In this document: in pieces, positions 11,801 to 21,885 of the stretch
How the letters are laid out: every line of letters starts with the position of its first letter
Position numbering within the stretch: position 1 is the first letter of the stretch
DNA from: Dipteris shenzhenensis
Lineage: Eukaryota; Polypodiophyta; Polypodiopsida; Gleicheniales
Assembly (NCBI GenBank): GCA_047967505.1
Contig: CM106539.1
Length of the DNA stretch: 64,000 nt
Direction: 5' to 3' (one strand)
Notes under the pieces: generated by a model
What the model saw: the letters and a program-made list of their open reading frames with translations, nothing else
Told to the model about the DNA's origin: nothing
The model's database searches: none
Position numbers and translations under genes: made by a program

Positions 11801-13163
11801 TCTTTTACCAGCTTGCCTATTTTCTTTTTTATAAAAGTTTTGGATTGCAATATTGTCAAAAGGTAATTCAATTTAGTTGTATTTATTTATATTTTCCAAC
11901 CAGTGCTTTTTTATCCAAATGATTGAATTAATTGTATGGTTCATTTATTGATAGGATTATTAAATCTAAACATACACACACACACATACGCATATGCACA
12001 CACACATACTTTTTTATAAGACTTGGGATATCTCCACAAAATTCATTATGTAATTTTTGGCCACTGCTAATACTTTATTTTGGTACTACATACATAGGAT
12101 AGTCCATACTTGCTATGACGTCCTTTTGGTACTTGAAGTAATTATGTCAAATTCTTGGTCATAAGTAGTGGTTAAAATCTAAAGCTCATGAAAAGCTTCC
12201 CCGTGCCCTACCCTAGTTATACTCATTCACACACATACACACACACACTCACAATGTTTATCCCACTCATGATCCCTCACACACATACACACAGGTTGCC
12301 AAAAACACTAGCCAACCCAATTCTTTTATGACATCGGGTACCATATCCTAATCTATCCCTCATGTAGATTTAACAAGCTATGGTTAGTCAAAATATATGT
12401 AGTAAATGGAGTTAATAATACAATTGATTTAGTTTACACAAATCCCTCCCCCTTGGTTACCTTGATACAATAATGTTGGCCACTCTATGGATTTAGGGAA
12501 GGACTTTTGGATATCTAAATATTTATGTATGTCTTACCTAAGTATTGCACAGTTTAAAAAAAATATATATATATATATGGGATTAGTTGGCATCTTTGTC
12601 CTACTTTACGGTGCATATGGTGGACAATTAGTAAGAGGGTTTGGTGGTCATTTATTACAAGGAAGGGGCTCCCTATTTCTTTAGTGATCCTCCCTATAGC
12701 TGTCAAGATCATCACCACGTTTCTACTCATTCCCTATGGCTTCGCCTCCTTTTCCTACTCATTCCCTTGTGCTCATGGCTCCTCTTAGGTGTGTTTATCT
12801 AACCTCTTATACTCTCTTTGCCTACAACTACGTACTTGCTTGACAGTTGAACAATAGGGTACGAGGAACAATGCATGCTCTCTCCTCCATTTCCTGTGGC
12901 TGTGACACCATACTCACCACCTTAATGTCTATAGAAGTGTTGTTGCCCAGGCCGCGTTCTTGCTGAGTATCTTGTAGAGCTACACCTGCTGTGTTGTGTC
13001 CTAAAGATGGGATAGCAATACCGGTGCTAACTTTGGAGATATCTCTAGGTTGGGTGTCTCTCCTCCCATCCGATCGCGTATCGCTTATGTACATTTGTGG
13101 CAGTCTTGGAGTCCTACTCAATGCTAGCTGTGCACTCAACACACTCTCTGGCCCTCCCTATTC
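8849..13163. other. T- and C-rich non-coding stretch
   Basis: The plus strand is strongly T/C-biased at 8,900-10,300 and very AT-rich at 10,480-11,150. No frame has a recognisable protein. From about 11,205 to 11,500 a loose motif (GTGTGG-A/T-CTACCCCCCT) recurs four to five times. The right end is the left flank of Copia-1, with the TSD TATTC at 13,159-13,163. Confidence 0.4.
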
Positions 13164-13421
13164 TGTTGAGAGTTCACGCTCAACATCATGTGATCATGTG
13201 TGCATAGCACCATCATGTGATCATATGTGCATAGCACTAACCTTATAGAGTGCTATAAAGGAAAGGGTTAGATCCCCTAACCCTAACCCTAAAAGGGTTT
13301 GTATATATTCTATTTTTTCAACTAATTCTAGTGTACAGTTAGTCATTTTGTGGTGTGCTCTCTAGCTGTGCCCTCTCTCCTCATCTCCACTCTTCTCCTC
13401 TCCCCTCTTCATATTTTGTCA
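13164..13421 (+). repeat. 5' LTR of Copia-1
   Basis: It starts with a short terminal hairpin (TGTTGAG, 8-nt loop, CTCAACA) and ends ...TTTGTCA. It is identical to the 3' LTR except for one C/T difference in the ATCA(T/C)GTGATC motif. It contains telomere-like and TATA motifs described separately. Confidence 0.95.
13275..13310 (+). promoter_or_regulatory. Telomere-like repeats and TATA box in the Copia-1 LTR
   Basis: Three CCCTAA units (13,275-13,292) followed by AAAAGGGTTT lie about 10 bp upstream of GTATATAT (13,301-13,308). In plants, telo-box motifs (AAACCCTA) are known promoter elements of translation-related genes, and here they sit where an LTR core promoter is expected. The same arrangement is at 19,500-19,533 in the 3' LTR. 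Promoter activity is inferred. Confidence 0.55.
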
Positions 13422-13433
13422 TGGTATCAGAGC
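13422..13433 (+). other. Primer binding site of Copia-1
   Basis: TGGTATCAGAGC directly follows the LTR terminal CA. It is complementary to the 3' end of plant initiator methionine tRNA, the usual primer for Ty1/copia minus-strand synthesis. Confidence 0.9.
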
Positions 13434-14261
13434 TCCCTTGTCTTCCGCTGAGACATTGAGTTTCTTGAGAGTGTGAGAGAGATTGTGAGATTGAGAGTTC
13501 TCGAGTGTTCTTGTGAGAGTTCACTTCCATAGAGAAATTTCCGTCCATTTGAGAGAAATTTCCGTCCATGAGAGATTGAGAGATTTCCGTTAATCTCCTT
13601 CCATTCGATTCATTGTCTCTTGAGAGATCTATTGTGAGAGAGAGTGCTCTTCTTCCTTTGTAAATTTGAGTGATAGGGAAAGAGGTTTTCAACCATAACG
13701 GGCTTCCAATAGTCGAGCTTCCATAACGGGCTTCCAATAGTCAAACCTTTGAGCTTTTGCTTCTACAACAAGGTTCTCAAAGCCCAAGACGGGTCGATCC
13801 TCTGAGCCAGGCACCTCCATCGACGAAAGAAACAGCCACGACAACGAACTACGTTCAACAGCTCCTTTGAGCGGTGTACCTACAACGACCGATGAGCCAT
13901 TTCCAATAGAAGCAACGGAATAAGGCATCCCGAGTTCCAAACAGCCGGCCATCTTCATTTTCTTGTTCCTGGGATCGTCGTGTGAATATGAGACGACGCA
14001 GCTACCTTGCATTGCTTCTGGGAGAGTCCTGGGACCCATCATCATGACCGCGCTAGGAGCAAGCGCTACGTTCAAGCAAGCGGTGCGAAGGCGGCTGGAG
14101 CAACAACGAGATCCGAAGAAATTAGGTCCTGGAAGGAGGAGATCTGCATTGCGCTCCGCTGTTGAGGCCTGCCGGAATCCGAAAGCATGAGGAAGAACTC
14201 TTTGCTTTAATTGCTGGCACTGCAGTTCTTCTCCCTGCGAAGAATTCCGCGCTGTGGAGGC
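13434..14261 (+). other. Copia-1 leader, first part
   Basis: Untranslated leader rich in GAGAG and TTTCCGT motifs at 13,460-13,640. A direct repeat of about 24 bp (TTCCATAACGGGCTTCCAAT...) occurs twice within 13,690-13,745. The minus strand is open from 13,689 as a continuation of the SCP2-like frame, but residues after the SCP2 homology match nothing I recognise. Confidence 0.5.
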
Positions 14262-14558
14262 CTCATATGGCCCCTTCAAAACTTTGCACGTCTTAAGGTC
14301 GACAACAAAAGTTTCCTCGTTCTTTCCGAGCTTCTTGGGAGCGATGTTGATTTGGTAAACGAGGCCAATCTTTTTCTGAAGCTCCGTGCTGGCATCAGAA
14401 GCGAGGTGTTGGCGCATTTGTTGGAGGAGGGAGGCAGATTTAAGCTGGGAATCGATGGTCTGCCTTCGATGTCCAAGCCGGGGAAAGAGCAGCAAGAACC
14501 GGCGTGGTGAGCGATCATCATGGGAGCATAGAAGATCATCAACGACCTCCGTCGCCAT
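14262..14558 (-). pseudogene. Captured sterol carrier protein 2-like gene fragment
   Basis: A 289-residue frame runs on the minus strand from ATG 14,558 to 13,689. Its residues about 36-99 (14,262-14,453) closely resemble the N-terminal half of plant single-domain SCP2 proteins, including KKIGLVYQINIAPKKLG, then VVDLK and KGPYE. Plant SCP2 is a small peroxisomal lipid-transfer protein of about 120 residues. Here the second half of the SCP2 fold and the C-terminal peroxisomal signal are missing, and the frame continues into unrelated sequence. The fragment is antisense to the retrotransposon, inside its leader and between its LTRs, so it is a host-gene piece carried by the element. Function is unlikely. 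The similarity is judged by eye. Confidence 0.75.
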
Positions 14559-14789
14559 CTCCGTAGTATTGTCTTCCTAAGGTTCAACACCTTAGAAAAA
14601 GACACGTGGCAAAACCTTATCCCAGGTGACCTCACACCCTTGGGCTTGGTCATGAAGATGCCACATCATCTTATTTGGTTCAGTTAACTCGGGTACTGTA
14701 ATCTTGGTTAGAGAGTGGATAAGGTTGGTTAACTTACCATAGGTCAAGTTTACCATAGGTCATTGAACCATGGTTAAACTACCTTAACT

Positions 14790-15235
14790 CAATCTTATCT
14801 GCCACATCATCATCTTATCCAGTGACACATCATCACTGCCACATCAACTGCCACGTCATCATTGCCATGTCAACTGCCACGTCATCACTGCCACGTCAGC
14901 TGCCACATCATCACTGCCACATCAGCTGCCACATCATCACTGCCACGTCAGCACTGCCACATCATCTACCACATCAGCATTGCCACGTTATCTGCCACAT
15001 CATCAGGCCACATCATCAGTGCCACATCACCTTGCTGACATCATCTGTGCCACCTCAGCAGTCCAATCAGCACTGACCCTCTGCAGGCACAGTCCCTTGC
15101 CAGGCACACTGTGCACACACTGCATGCGCACACTCCTGCCACCTCAGCACAGAGCTTCACTGGCACACCTCTTGCTAAGCACAGTGCCACATCATCACTG
15201 CATGTGACTCACAGTGACACATCATCATTGAGCAC
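14790..15235 (+). repeat. TGCCACATCA minisatellite in the Copia-1 leader
   Basis: Many imperfect copies of a 10-16-bp unit around (AC)TGCCAC(A/G)TCATC are arrayed through the leader, densest at 14,820-15,060 and then grading into CAGCACTGCC-type variants. No protein is supported: the open frame is only the repeat read in frame. Confidence 0.85.
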
Positions 15236-16011
15236 CATTTGCACTCCTTTTGCCCCTCCACCTAGATCAAGTCATATCTCTTGATCCAGGAAGAATTTGA
15301 GGGTGCTCCAAAAAGGAAAGTCGCTCAATTTTTTGTGCTCTACGCGCTCGTTACATCACACGCACATTTCGGCGCAAGTTACACTCACATTTGAGCCTCG
15401 TCGACAAAACCACTTCCTTCACGCACATTTGCCTCTACATCATCGCATCTGACCCAGCACTTAAAAAGAACAAAGGAAAAGGAATTATTTGCTGCTCTTT
15501 CATCGATCGACGGTTGGTTTAGATCTAGATCAGAGTAGACTAGATCGCCATAGAGGGGACGCTTTGAATTCCCTAAGTTGCCAATCTAAGCCATGCCCGA
15601 AATTCCCGACTAGTACCTACTCGGAGTCAGTCCATACGCTCACATTCGATTTCACATCATTACATTACCTGAAACCTTACGTTCATCAGTTCAGTGAGAG
15701 CAGACTTCAGAGTTCAGAGGCATTGCAGATTGATTCAGTGGGCAGATAGCACTTGATTTCACACACACATGCCACCATTGTAAAGCCTATTTGGCTATCT
15801 CACGGCATCGTGCACATCATTTTTTTAGCCTTGTAAAGCCTCTTGGCTATTCCCAGCATCATTGCCACAAGCCTTGTAACACAGATCAGATCTTATATAC
15901 AGCAGTTCTATCTTCACCGATGGTACAGAGATTTCACTTGGCATCTTCAGTGTATTTGCAGTTGATTCATACAGAGTTTTTCAGGACACTTTTGAGTACA
16001 TTGTTTGCACC
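15236..16011 (+). other. Copia-1 leader, last part before gag
   Basis: No protein domain was seen. The short frames at 15,489-15,749 and 15,791-16,036 have no recognisable content. The gag start follows at CACCATG (ATG 16,012). Confidence 0.5.
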
Positions 16012-17787
16012 ATGTCGACTAGCAACCTCAATCTAGAGGCATCTGCTAAGTTAGACAACTCCAATTACGGTACATGGAAATACCGAATGGAGACCATTCT
16101 TGTGCTTCAGGACAAATGGGAGTATGTCGATGGATCCATACCTAGACCATTGGCCGATCCAGCCACCAGTAGCTCTACTCCATCTGTTGTCACAGCACCA
16201 GCAACAGGATCTACATCTACACAAACAGTTTCCGCACCAGTAGCAGATCCTACCATTGCCCGAGCTCAAGCAGAATGGGATAAGAAAGACAAGTATGCCT
16301 ATCACCTGATCAAGCAGAATGTGCAAGATGTCATGGTAGGACAGCTCAACACAGTTAAGACATCAAAAGAAGCATGGGATATGTTCGCAGCTCTCTACGA
16401 GTCCAAGAACACATCCAGGATTCTCACCTTGAGAAACCAGATCAACCAGAGTTTCCGCAATAGCAATGAAACCGGTCATGCTTATGTACTCCGCATCAAA
16501 GACTACAACAATCAACTTGCAGTAGTAGGAGAAACTATGAATCCCGTAGAAATGGTTCAAGTAATCCTGAATGGACTAGGAGAAGGATATGAGAATCTAG
16601 TCCAGAGTATTGCCATCCAACGGCAAATTCCAACACTGGAAGAACTTCAGTCAGTTCTACTTGGTGAAGAACTCAGGACTCAGGCCATTCAAGCACGTAA
16701 AGGTCATTCTAATGATCAGGCATTCATAGCTTCAGACAGAAGCAGAGGCAAAGGCAGAAACAGAGGTAGATCATATCAGAAAAGTGGTCATCATCAACCA
16801 AATCAAAGTCAGAATCAGCATCAGCATCAGCAGCATCCTCAGCAACATCAAAATCAGCAAAGAGGAAATCATTCCAACCGAGGAAGATTCCAAGGACGAT
16901 GGAATGCATCCACCAATGTGTCAAACATTCAATGCAACTATTGTCACAAGTTTGGACACTATGAAAGAGATTGCCGCAAGAAGCAGTATGACCAAGGCGG
17001 TCAATCCAGCAATAATCGAGGGAATTCCCGAGGAAGAGGAAATCATCGTGGTGGACATTCTAGTCACAGTCATTTTGCAAATGAACATGGAAATATGTTT
17101 CTTGCAAGTGAGGAATTGCATCAGACTGATACAATGCACCTAGACACTGATTTCAATCCCAAAGAGGATTTTAGCTATCAAGTCGACCAAGTGGAACAGG
17201 ATCCTTGGTACATCGACAGCGGTGCATCATCTCATATGACAAATCATCAGGAATGGTTCACAGAAATGAAGCCATTAGAAGGTCAAAAGAATGTCATCTA
17301 CACAGCAGACAATACACCGAATCCGGTTCAAGGGACAGGTGTTATCCCTATGAACAATTTCACTGGTACAAAAGGATTAGTCAAAGATGTGCTCTATGTT
17401 CCGAAGCTCAGCAAGAACCTTTTGTCAGTAGGTCAAATGACGGAACACAACTACAAAGTCATCTTCGACGGTGATGAATGCACTATCAGAGAAAAATCCA
17501 AAAGAGGTCAGCTAGTAGCAAAAGGTGTCAAGGAAGGATGCTTATACAGGATGCTAGCTACAGTACCAGATAAGCATGCCATGTCAGCTCAAATGCAACA
17601 GATGCCACTATCTGCAAAATGGCACAAGAGATATGGTCATGTCAACTTCAAGTACTTGTTAGATCTCAGGAATCAAAATATGGCAATTGGGATTCCGAAG
17701 CTACAATTTCTTGGAAAAGTTTGTGAAGCATGCTGCTTCGGCAAACAAAAGCGAACCAACTTTGTCAGAAGTACCTCTCGTGCATGA
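16012..17787 (+). pseudogene. Copia-1 gag, protease and pre-integrase region
   Basis: The frame opens at ATG 16,012 and runs 591 codons. Residues about 15-230 are copia gag (LDNSNYGTWKYRMETIL, DMFAALYESKN). An Arg/Gln/His-rich linker follows, then one CX2CX4HX4C zinc knuckle (CNYCHKFGHYERDC) that would bind RNA. The protease active site is WYIDSGASSHM. The gag-pre-integrase zinc region (WHKRYGHVNF, CEACCFGKQK) comes last. It ends at TGA 17,785-17,787, which reads as CGA-to-TGA because integrase continues in the same frame. A second in-frame stop, TAG at 17,830-17,832, follows, probably from CAG. Confidence 0.9.
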
Positions 17788-17862
17788 GGTATTCTTGATT
17801 TGATTCATACAGATGTATGGGGTTATGCCTAGACCCGCAGCATCAATGGTTCACTTTATTAC

Positions 17863-18591
17863 TTGACCTTCATCGACGACTACAGCAGATATTGTTGGGT
17901 CTACTTTCTGAAAGAGAAATCTGAAGTGTTTACCAGATTTCAAGAATTCAAAGCCATGGTAGAAAACCAGACAGGCAGAAAGATCAAGGTCATGAGATCA
18001 GACAGAGGAGGTGAATACATGTCTTCAGCCTTCATGAACTTTTGCAAAACTCACGGCATTCGAAGACAATTCACATGTGCAGATACTCCTCAGCAAAATG
18101 CAATAGCTGAAAGGAAGAATGGGACTTTAGCAGATAGTGCTAGAGCAATGCTTAGTGAAAAGCATCTTCCGAATCAGTATTGGGCAGAAGCAATAGCTAC
18201 AGCTAACTACTTGCTTAATCGGCTTCCTACCGAACCGATACAAGGTATGACTCCTTATGAAGCATTCACTGGACACAAGCCACGCATTGGGCATCTCCGC
18301 ATATTTGGTTGCATAGCATATGCCCACATACATGATGATCATCGCAGGAAATTGGATGCGAAGTCACGCAAATGCATCATGGTAGGCTACAGTGAAGAAA
18401 GCAAAGCATACAAATTGTATGATCCCATCAACCGCAAAGTCATTATCTCCAGAGATGTAATCTTCGATGAGGAATCAGAATGGAAAACCTCACCTACACA
18501 GGAGATAGAAGCATCGACTTCACAGTCATCTACAGAACAGGTTGATGAAGAAGAGCAAGAATTGCCAGCAACACCCCAATCAGCGCCATAG
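17863..18591 (+). pseudogene. Copia-1 integrase core
   Basis: This is in the same frame as gag. It contains the integrase core (LTFIDDYSRYCWVYFLKEKS), the second catalytic aspartate (MRSDRGGEYMSSAF) and the catalytic glutamate region (QQNAIAERKNGTLA). The copia IN C-terminal motif follows (HLRIFGCIAYAHI, KCIMVGYSEESKAYKL). The first aspartate lies just upstream (HTDVWG near 17,805-17,822). It ends at TAG 18,589-18,591, again explicable as CAG-to-TAG, with RT continuing in frame. Integrase inserts the cDNA, and both stops would abolish it from this copy. Confidence 0.9.
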
Positions 18592-18633
18592 CAGCTCAGA
18601 CGGTCTACTAGGGAAAGCAGACCACCAGCCAGA

Positions 18634-19290
18634 TTGACATATGCTCAGAAAGGCAAAGCAATTCAGGTGGAAACCACCAACTATGCTCTTATGACTACCA
18701 TCATGGCTACAGAAGAGCCAGTGTACTTCGAAGACGCAGTAGACAAGCCAGAATGGCAAACTGCTATGAATGAAGAAATGGATGCTTTGTATAAAAATAA
18801 CACTTGGGAATTATGCGACCTTCCACCAGGAAAGAAGGCCATAGCCAACAAATGGGTATACAAAGTGAAGTACAATCCAGATGGCAGTATTCAGAGATAC
18901 AAAGCCAGATTAGTTGCAAAAGGATTTGCACAACAATATGGCCAAGATTATGATGAGACTTATGCTCCAGTAGCAAAGATGGATTCCATACGGTTCTTGA
19001 TATCACTAGCAACACTCAGTAAATGGAATGTGTATCAGCTCGATGTCAAGAATGCATTTCTCAATGGTTATCTAGACGAGGATGTCTACATGCAACAACC
19101 AGCCGGTTATGTTGAACCAGGAAAAGAGAACAAGGTTTGCCATCTCAAGAAAAGTCTCTATGGCTTAAAGCAAGCACCCAGAAGTTGGTACAGCAGAATT
19201 GACAAGTATTTTGCTGATCTGGGATACATGAAGTCCAATGCAGATCATACTCTCTACTACAAAGTTCAAGAGGAAGGACATTCCCATTAA
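18634..19290 (+). pseudogene. Copia-1 reverse transcriptase, truncated
   Basis: It holds the N-terminal half of copia RT: WELCDLPPGKKAI, NKWVYKVKYNPDGSI, YKARLVAKGFAQ, VYQLDVKNAFLNGYLDEDVY and LYGLKQAPRSWY. The frame then ends at a TAA after EEGHSH. The catalytic YVDD box, the RT thumb and all of RNase H are missing, and only about 100 bp separate the stop from the 3' LTR. Because the LTRs are nearly identical, this internal deletion probably existed in the source copy before the last transposition. Confidence 0.9.
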
Positions 19291-19379
19291 AGGGGTGTGA
19301 TGGAATGTAATGCTCAGTCCTTCTTCGATTCCCCAGAATCATCATCTTGAGGGAAGGCCTACTTCATGATGTTGATCTT

Positions 19380-19388
19380 GAGGGAAGG
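19380..19388 (+). other. Polypurine tract of Copia-1
   Basis: GAGGGAAGG abuts the 3' LTR TG. A second copy of CTTGAGGGAAGG lies about 40 bp upstream (near 19,347-19,358), so the tract region looks duplicated. Confidence 0.75.
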
Positions 19389-19646
19389 TGTTGAGAGTTC
19401 ACGCTCAACATCATGTGATCATGTGTGCATAGCACCATCACGTGATCATATGTGCATAGCACTAACCTTATAGAGTGCTATAAAGGAAAGGGTTAGATCC
19501 CCTAACCCTAACCCTAAAAGGGTTTGTATATATTCTATTTTTTCAACTAATTCTAGTGTACAGTTAGTCATTTTGTGGTGTGCTCTCTAGCTGTGCCCTC
19601 TCTCCTCATCTCCACTCTTCTCCTCTCCCCTCTTCATATTTTGTCA
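19389..19646 (+). repeat. 3' LTR of Copia-1
   Basis: 258 bp, TG...CA, one base different from the 5' LTR. It is followed by the target duplication TATTC at 19,647-19,651. Confidence 0.95.
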
Positions 19647-20957
19647 TATTCCACATGCTTTGGCTCCTTTCTCTGTCGTATGATTGCGTGCCTTGTCTAC
19701 CATCCTTTCCCTTGAAGCTGCTATGTACGCAGAGCCTCCCTTTTGCATGTAGCATTTTTTGCGTTATAAATCAACAAGGTTGCATGCCTTGCTTGCTTCA
19801 GTAGATAGACTGATGAAGGATCTCACTCGTTTGCATCACCTTGCTTGGTGGCACTTCGTAGTTGATCGATCATCACGTAGTTATAATGGTAACATTACTT
19901 AGTTTTGTATCATAGTCATTTTAATTACATTACGATTAATGTTAGCTTTTGTGTTACTTATAGCATCTTCTCTTATTCTTAGTATTATAGTCTAGGTTTT
20001 CTAAAGTTCTTTCTAGCATATGGTTTGAGGTAATCGGTATTATAGGCTAGGGGTTCTAAAATTCTAACTAGCGTGTAGTTTGGTTGCTTTAAGAGTGAGT
20101 ATAGAGTTTTGGCTAACTTATAGTACTCTAGCATGTGTATTTTCACAATTGCATAGGCTTTAATTATGTTAACTATTTCCATCTTCGTATAGGTCCAGTT
20201 GCATAGGTTGCTTGTGGAGGCATTTACTGGTGATTTGATTTCTTAATGAGATCCTAACACAATGACACAGTTAATGGTTGCATGCCTCCTATATGGAAGG
20301 CTAGATGATTGTACTCTAATACAATTTTCCTTTCTGTTGTCTTCTTGTTTGCTGAGCTAATGTTGCCTCCTCTATGGAAGGCTAGGTCTTTGCATGCTTT
20401 TATGAGCTAGATGCCTCCTACATGGAAGGCTAGGATTTTTTAAATTATATTATGCATCCTACAAGGAACGTAAATGCATCCTTGGTCTAAACAATTCATA
20501 AGTAACCACTAAGCCGCTGACGCAATGTAATGTGCTATTGTATGTTTGGTTGGGTTGTTTACTTGTGACTTGGAAAAGCTAACCTATGTTACATTTTTTT
20601 CGAGAAATGCTAAAGCATTGTATGTTGGTACAATAGTCCTTTCTTAATGCCGGTCTATGACTCTTGTTTCAAAGACTAGGCAATTTTGTTTCCAAAATAT
20701 TGCCATTCATAATGCCTCCTATATGGTTGGCTAACACTTTTGTCTCCAATGTTTCATGTTGTCCCCCTAGCATTTTGTATGTTGTTGCCGCCTACTTACC
20801 CTTTATATTGACAAATGTACATCTCTTTTTAGGACACTTCTGGCACTTATACACATTCGAAGACGGCCCATATGTCTGTCAACCGGGATCTTGCCGCTAT
20901 TGCCCTCATCAAGCACTTATGGGATGGGCGTGCCACTTTGCATGTAAGTCGATTCCA
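19647..20957. repeat. Non-coding flank with degenerate repeats
   Basis: No gene was seen. At 19,981-20,090 a segment of about 60 bp (TATTATAG(T/G)CTAGG...TTCTAA...) is present twice. A motif near ATGCCTCCTATATGGAAGGCTA recurs near 20,284, 20,362, 20,410 and 20,719, and more loosely near 20,451. Function unknown. Confidence 0.6.
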
Positions 20958-20964
20958 CCTAGTT

Positions 20965-21131
20965 GAAGGCTCTTTCTTTTCCCTTATTTTATGGGCTGAT
21001 TTAGTCTGCTTCCCATAGAGACAATGCTCACAAAATTCAAAGTCAAAAAAACTTAAATATGGTACAAAACCCAAATGACATAAGAGTTTCATTCCATTTT
21101 GGCTCATGTGCCCCAACCTGCAATGCCACAA
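20965..21131 (-). pseudogene. Copia-A pre-integrase fragment
   Basis: It reads MWHCRLGHMSQNGMKLL, then [18 protein letters not shown], the His/Cys zinc-binding region of copia integrase. It is nearly the same as in Copia-B (33,190-33,310) and Copia-C (59,440-59,580). Sequence after about residue 60 no longer matches the family. No catalytic core remains. Confidence 0.8.
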
Positions 21132-21588
21132 AGAAGTACTTGGCTACTTGGTTATTGCAACAACATGATCAGACACCCCTAATACATTTAAGGGATACAA
21201 TGCCCCACACTTGGTACCCCTTGCCAAAACTATAGAGGTTGCAATGTGTTGAAGCTTTCCCTCAGCATAAAATAGCATCTATGTGCTGAACATCCAATCA
21301 AAATAAAGCATCCCATAAGGAAATCCGGGCTATCATCGCATCCAAAAAGGATCACAATGCATCCAAATGGCTTGTAAAGCATCCATTGTAACCTAATGCA
21401 AACCATGAATGCACACACGACTTAGACTGCAGCCAAAGTGATCTGCATAAGGTATACCTAAGAAATCATGGTCCCACTGCAATGACCAATAGTGAAAATA
21501 GAACCTAGGATGCCTTAAAACATGGGCATCACTACATAATCAGACTCAGCAAGACAATCTGCAAAAAATATCTCTCTTCTGCTGGAAC
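21132..21588 (-). other. Copia-A leader and residual coding sequence
   Basis: 21,132-21,235 matches the protease to pre-integrase stretch of Copia-C with damage. From about 21,236 it matches the Copia-C leader near 61,303 onward. The deletion junction lies between them. Confidence 0.65.
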
Positions 21589-21885
21589 CAGGGATGTTTT
21601 TATCGAATCTATACTTATATATTAATATAAAATATTGGCAAAAGTTTATCGAGCTAGTTTCTTTAGTTTCACAATATTTGTAAAATATATTATAATTTTA
21701 TATATTTTCTTTTGAAATTTAAGGAAAATTTTGTAAATCTTGGCAAAACTTTAAATTTTTTGTCATAAAAGTTTCAAATCTTGGTGAATTTTTCAAACCT
21801 TTCTTTTTATCAAGGCATACAAACTTTCGACACCAATATAAAAGTTTCACTTCTTAACAAAAATAATAGGAAAAAATCATCCATG
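21589..21885. mobile_element. hAT-like MITE inserted in Copia-A
   Basis: This 297-bp AT-rich insert starts CAGGGATGTTTTT and ends as the reverse complement of CATGGATGATTTTTT, so the termini form an imperfect inverted repeat. It is flanked by a perfect 8-bp duplication, GCTGGAAC (21,581-21,588 and 21,886-21,893). CAGGG-type ends with 8-bp duplications are typical of hAT elements. The homologous leaders of Copia-C (near 61,640-61,660) and Copia-B have the uninterrupted site. It encodes no protein. Confidence 0.8.

Larger units (their letters stand above)
13164..19646 (+). mobile_element. Copia-1: complete but defective Ty1/copia retrotransposon
   Basis: Two 258-bp LTRs (13,164-13,421 and 19,389-19,646) begin TG and end CA. 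They differ at one base seen by eye and are flanked by a perfect 5-bp duplication, TATTC (13,159-13,163 and 19,647-19,651). A primer site follows the 5' LTR and a polypurine tract precedes the 3' LTR. The order gag, protease, integrase, RT is that of Ty1/copia. RT is cut off before its catalytic box and RNase H is absent. The frame contains three nonsense codons, so movement must have used enzymes supplied in trans. The leader before gag is unusually long, about 2.6 kb. Confidence 0.95.

Noticed and set aside
13275-13294. Interstitial telomere sequence
   Set aside because: Only three units, present identically in both LTRs at the same offset, so it belongs to the retrotransposon and not to a chromosome end.
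14822-15207. His/Cys-rich frames in the Copia-1 leader
   Set aside because: They are the TGCCACATCA minisatellite translated, not a protein.
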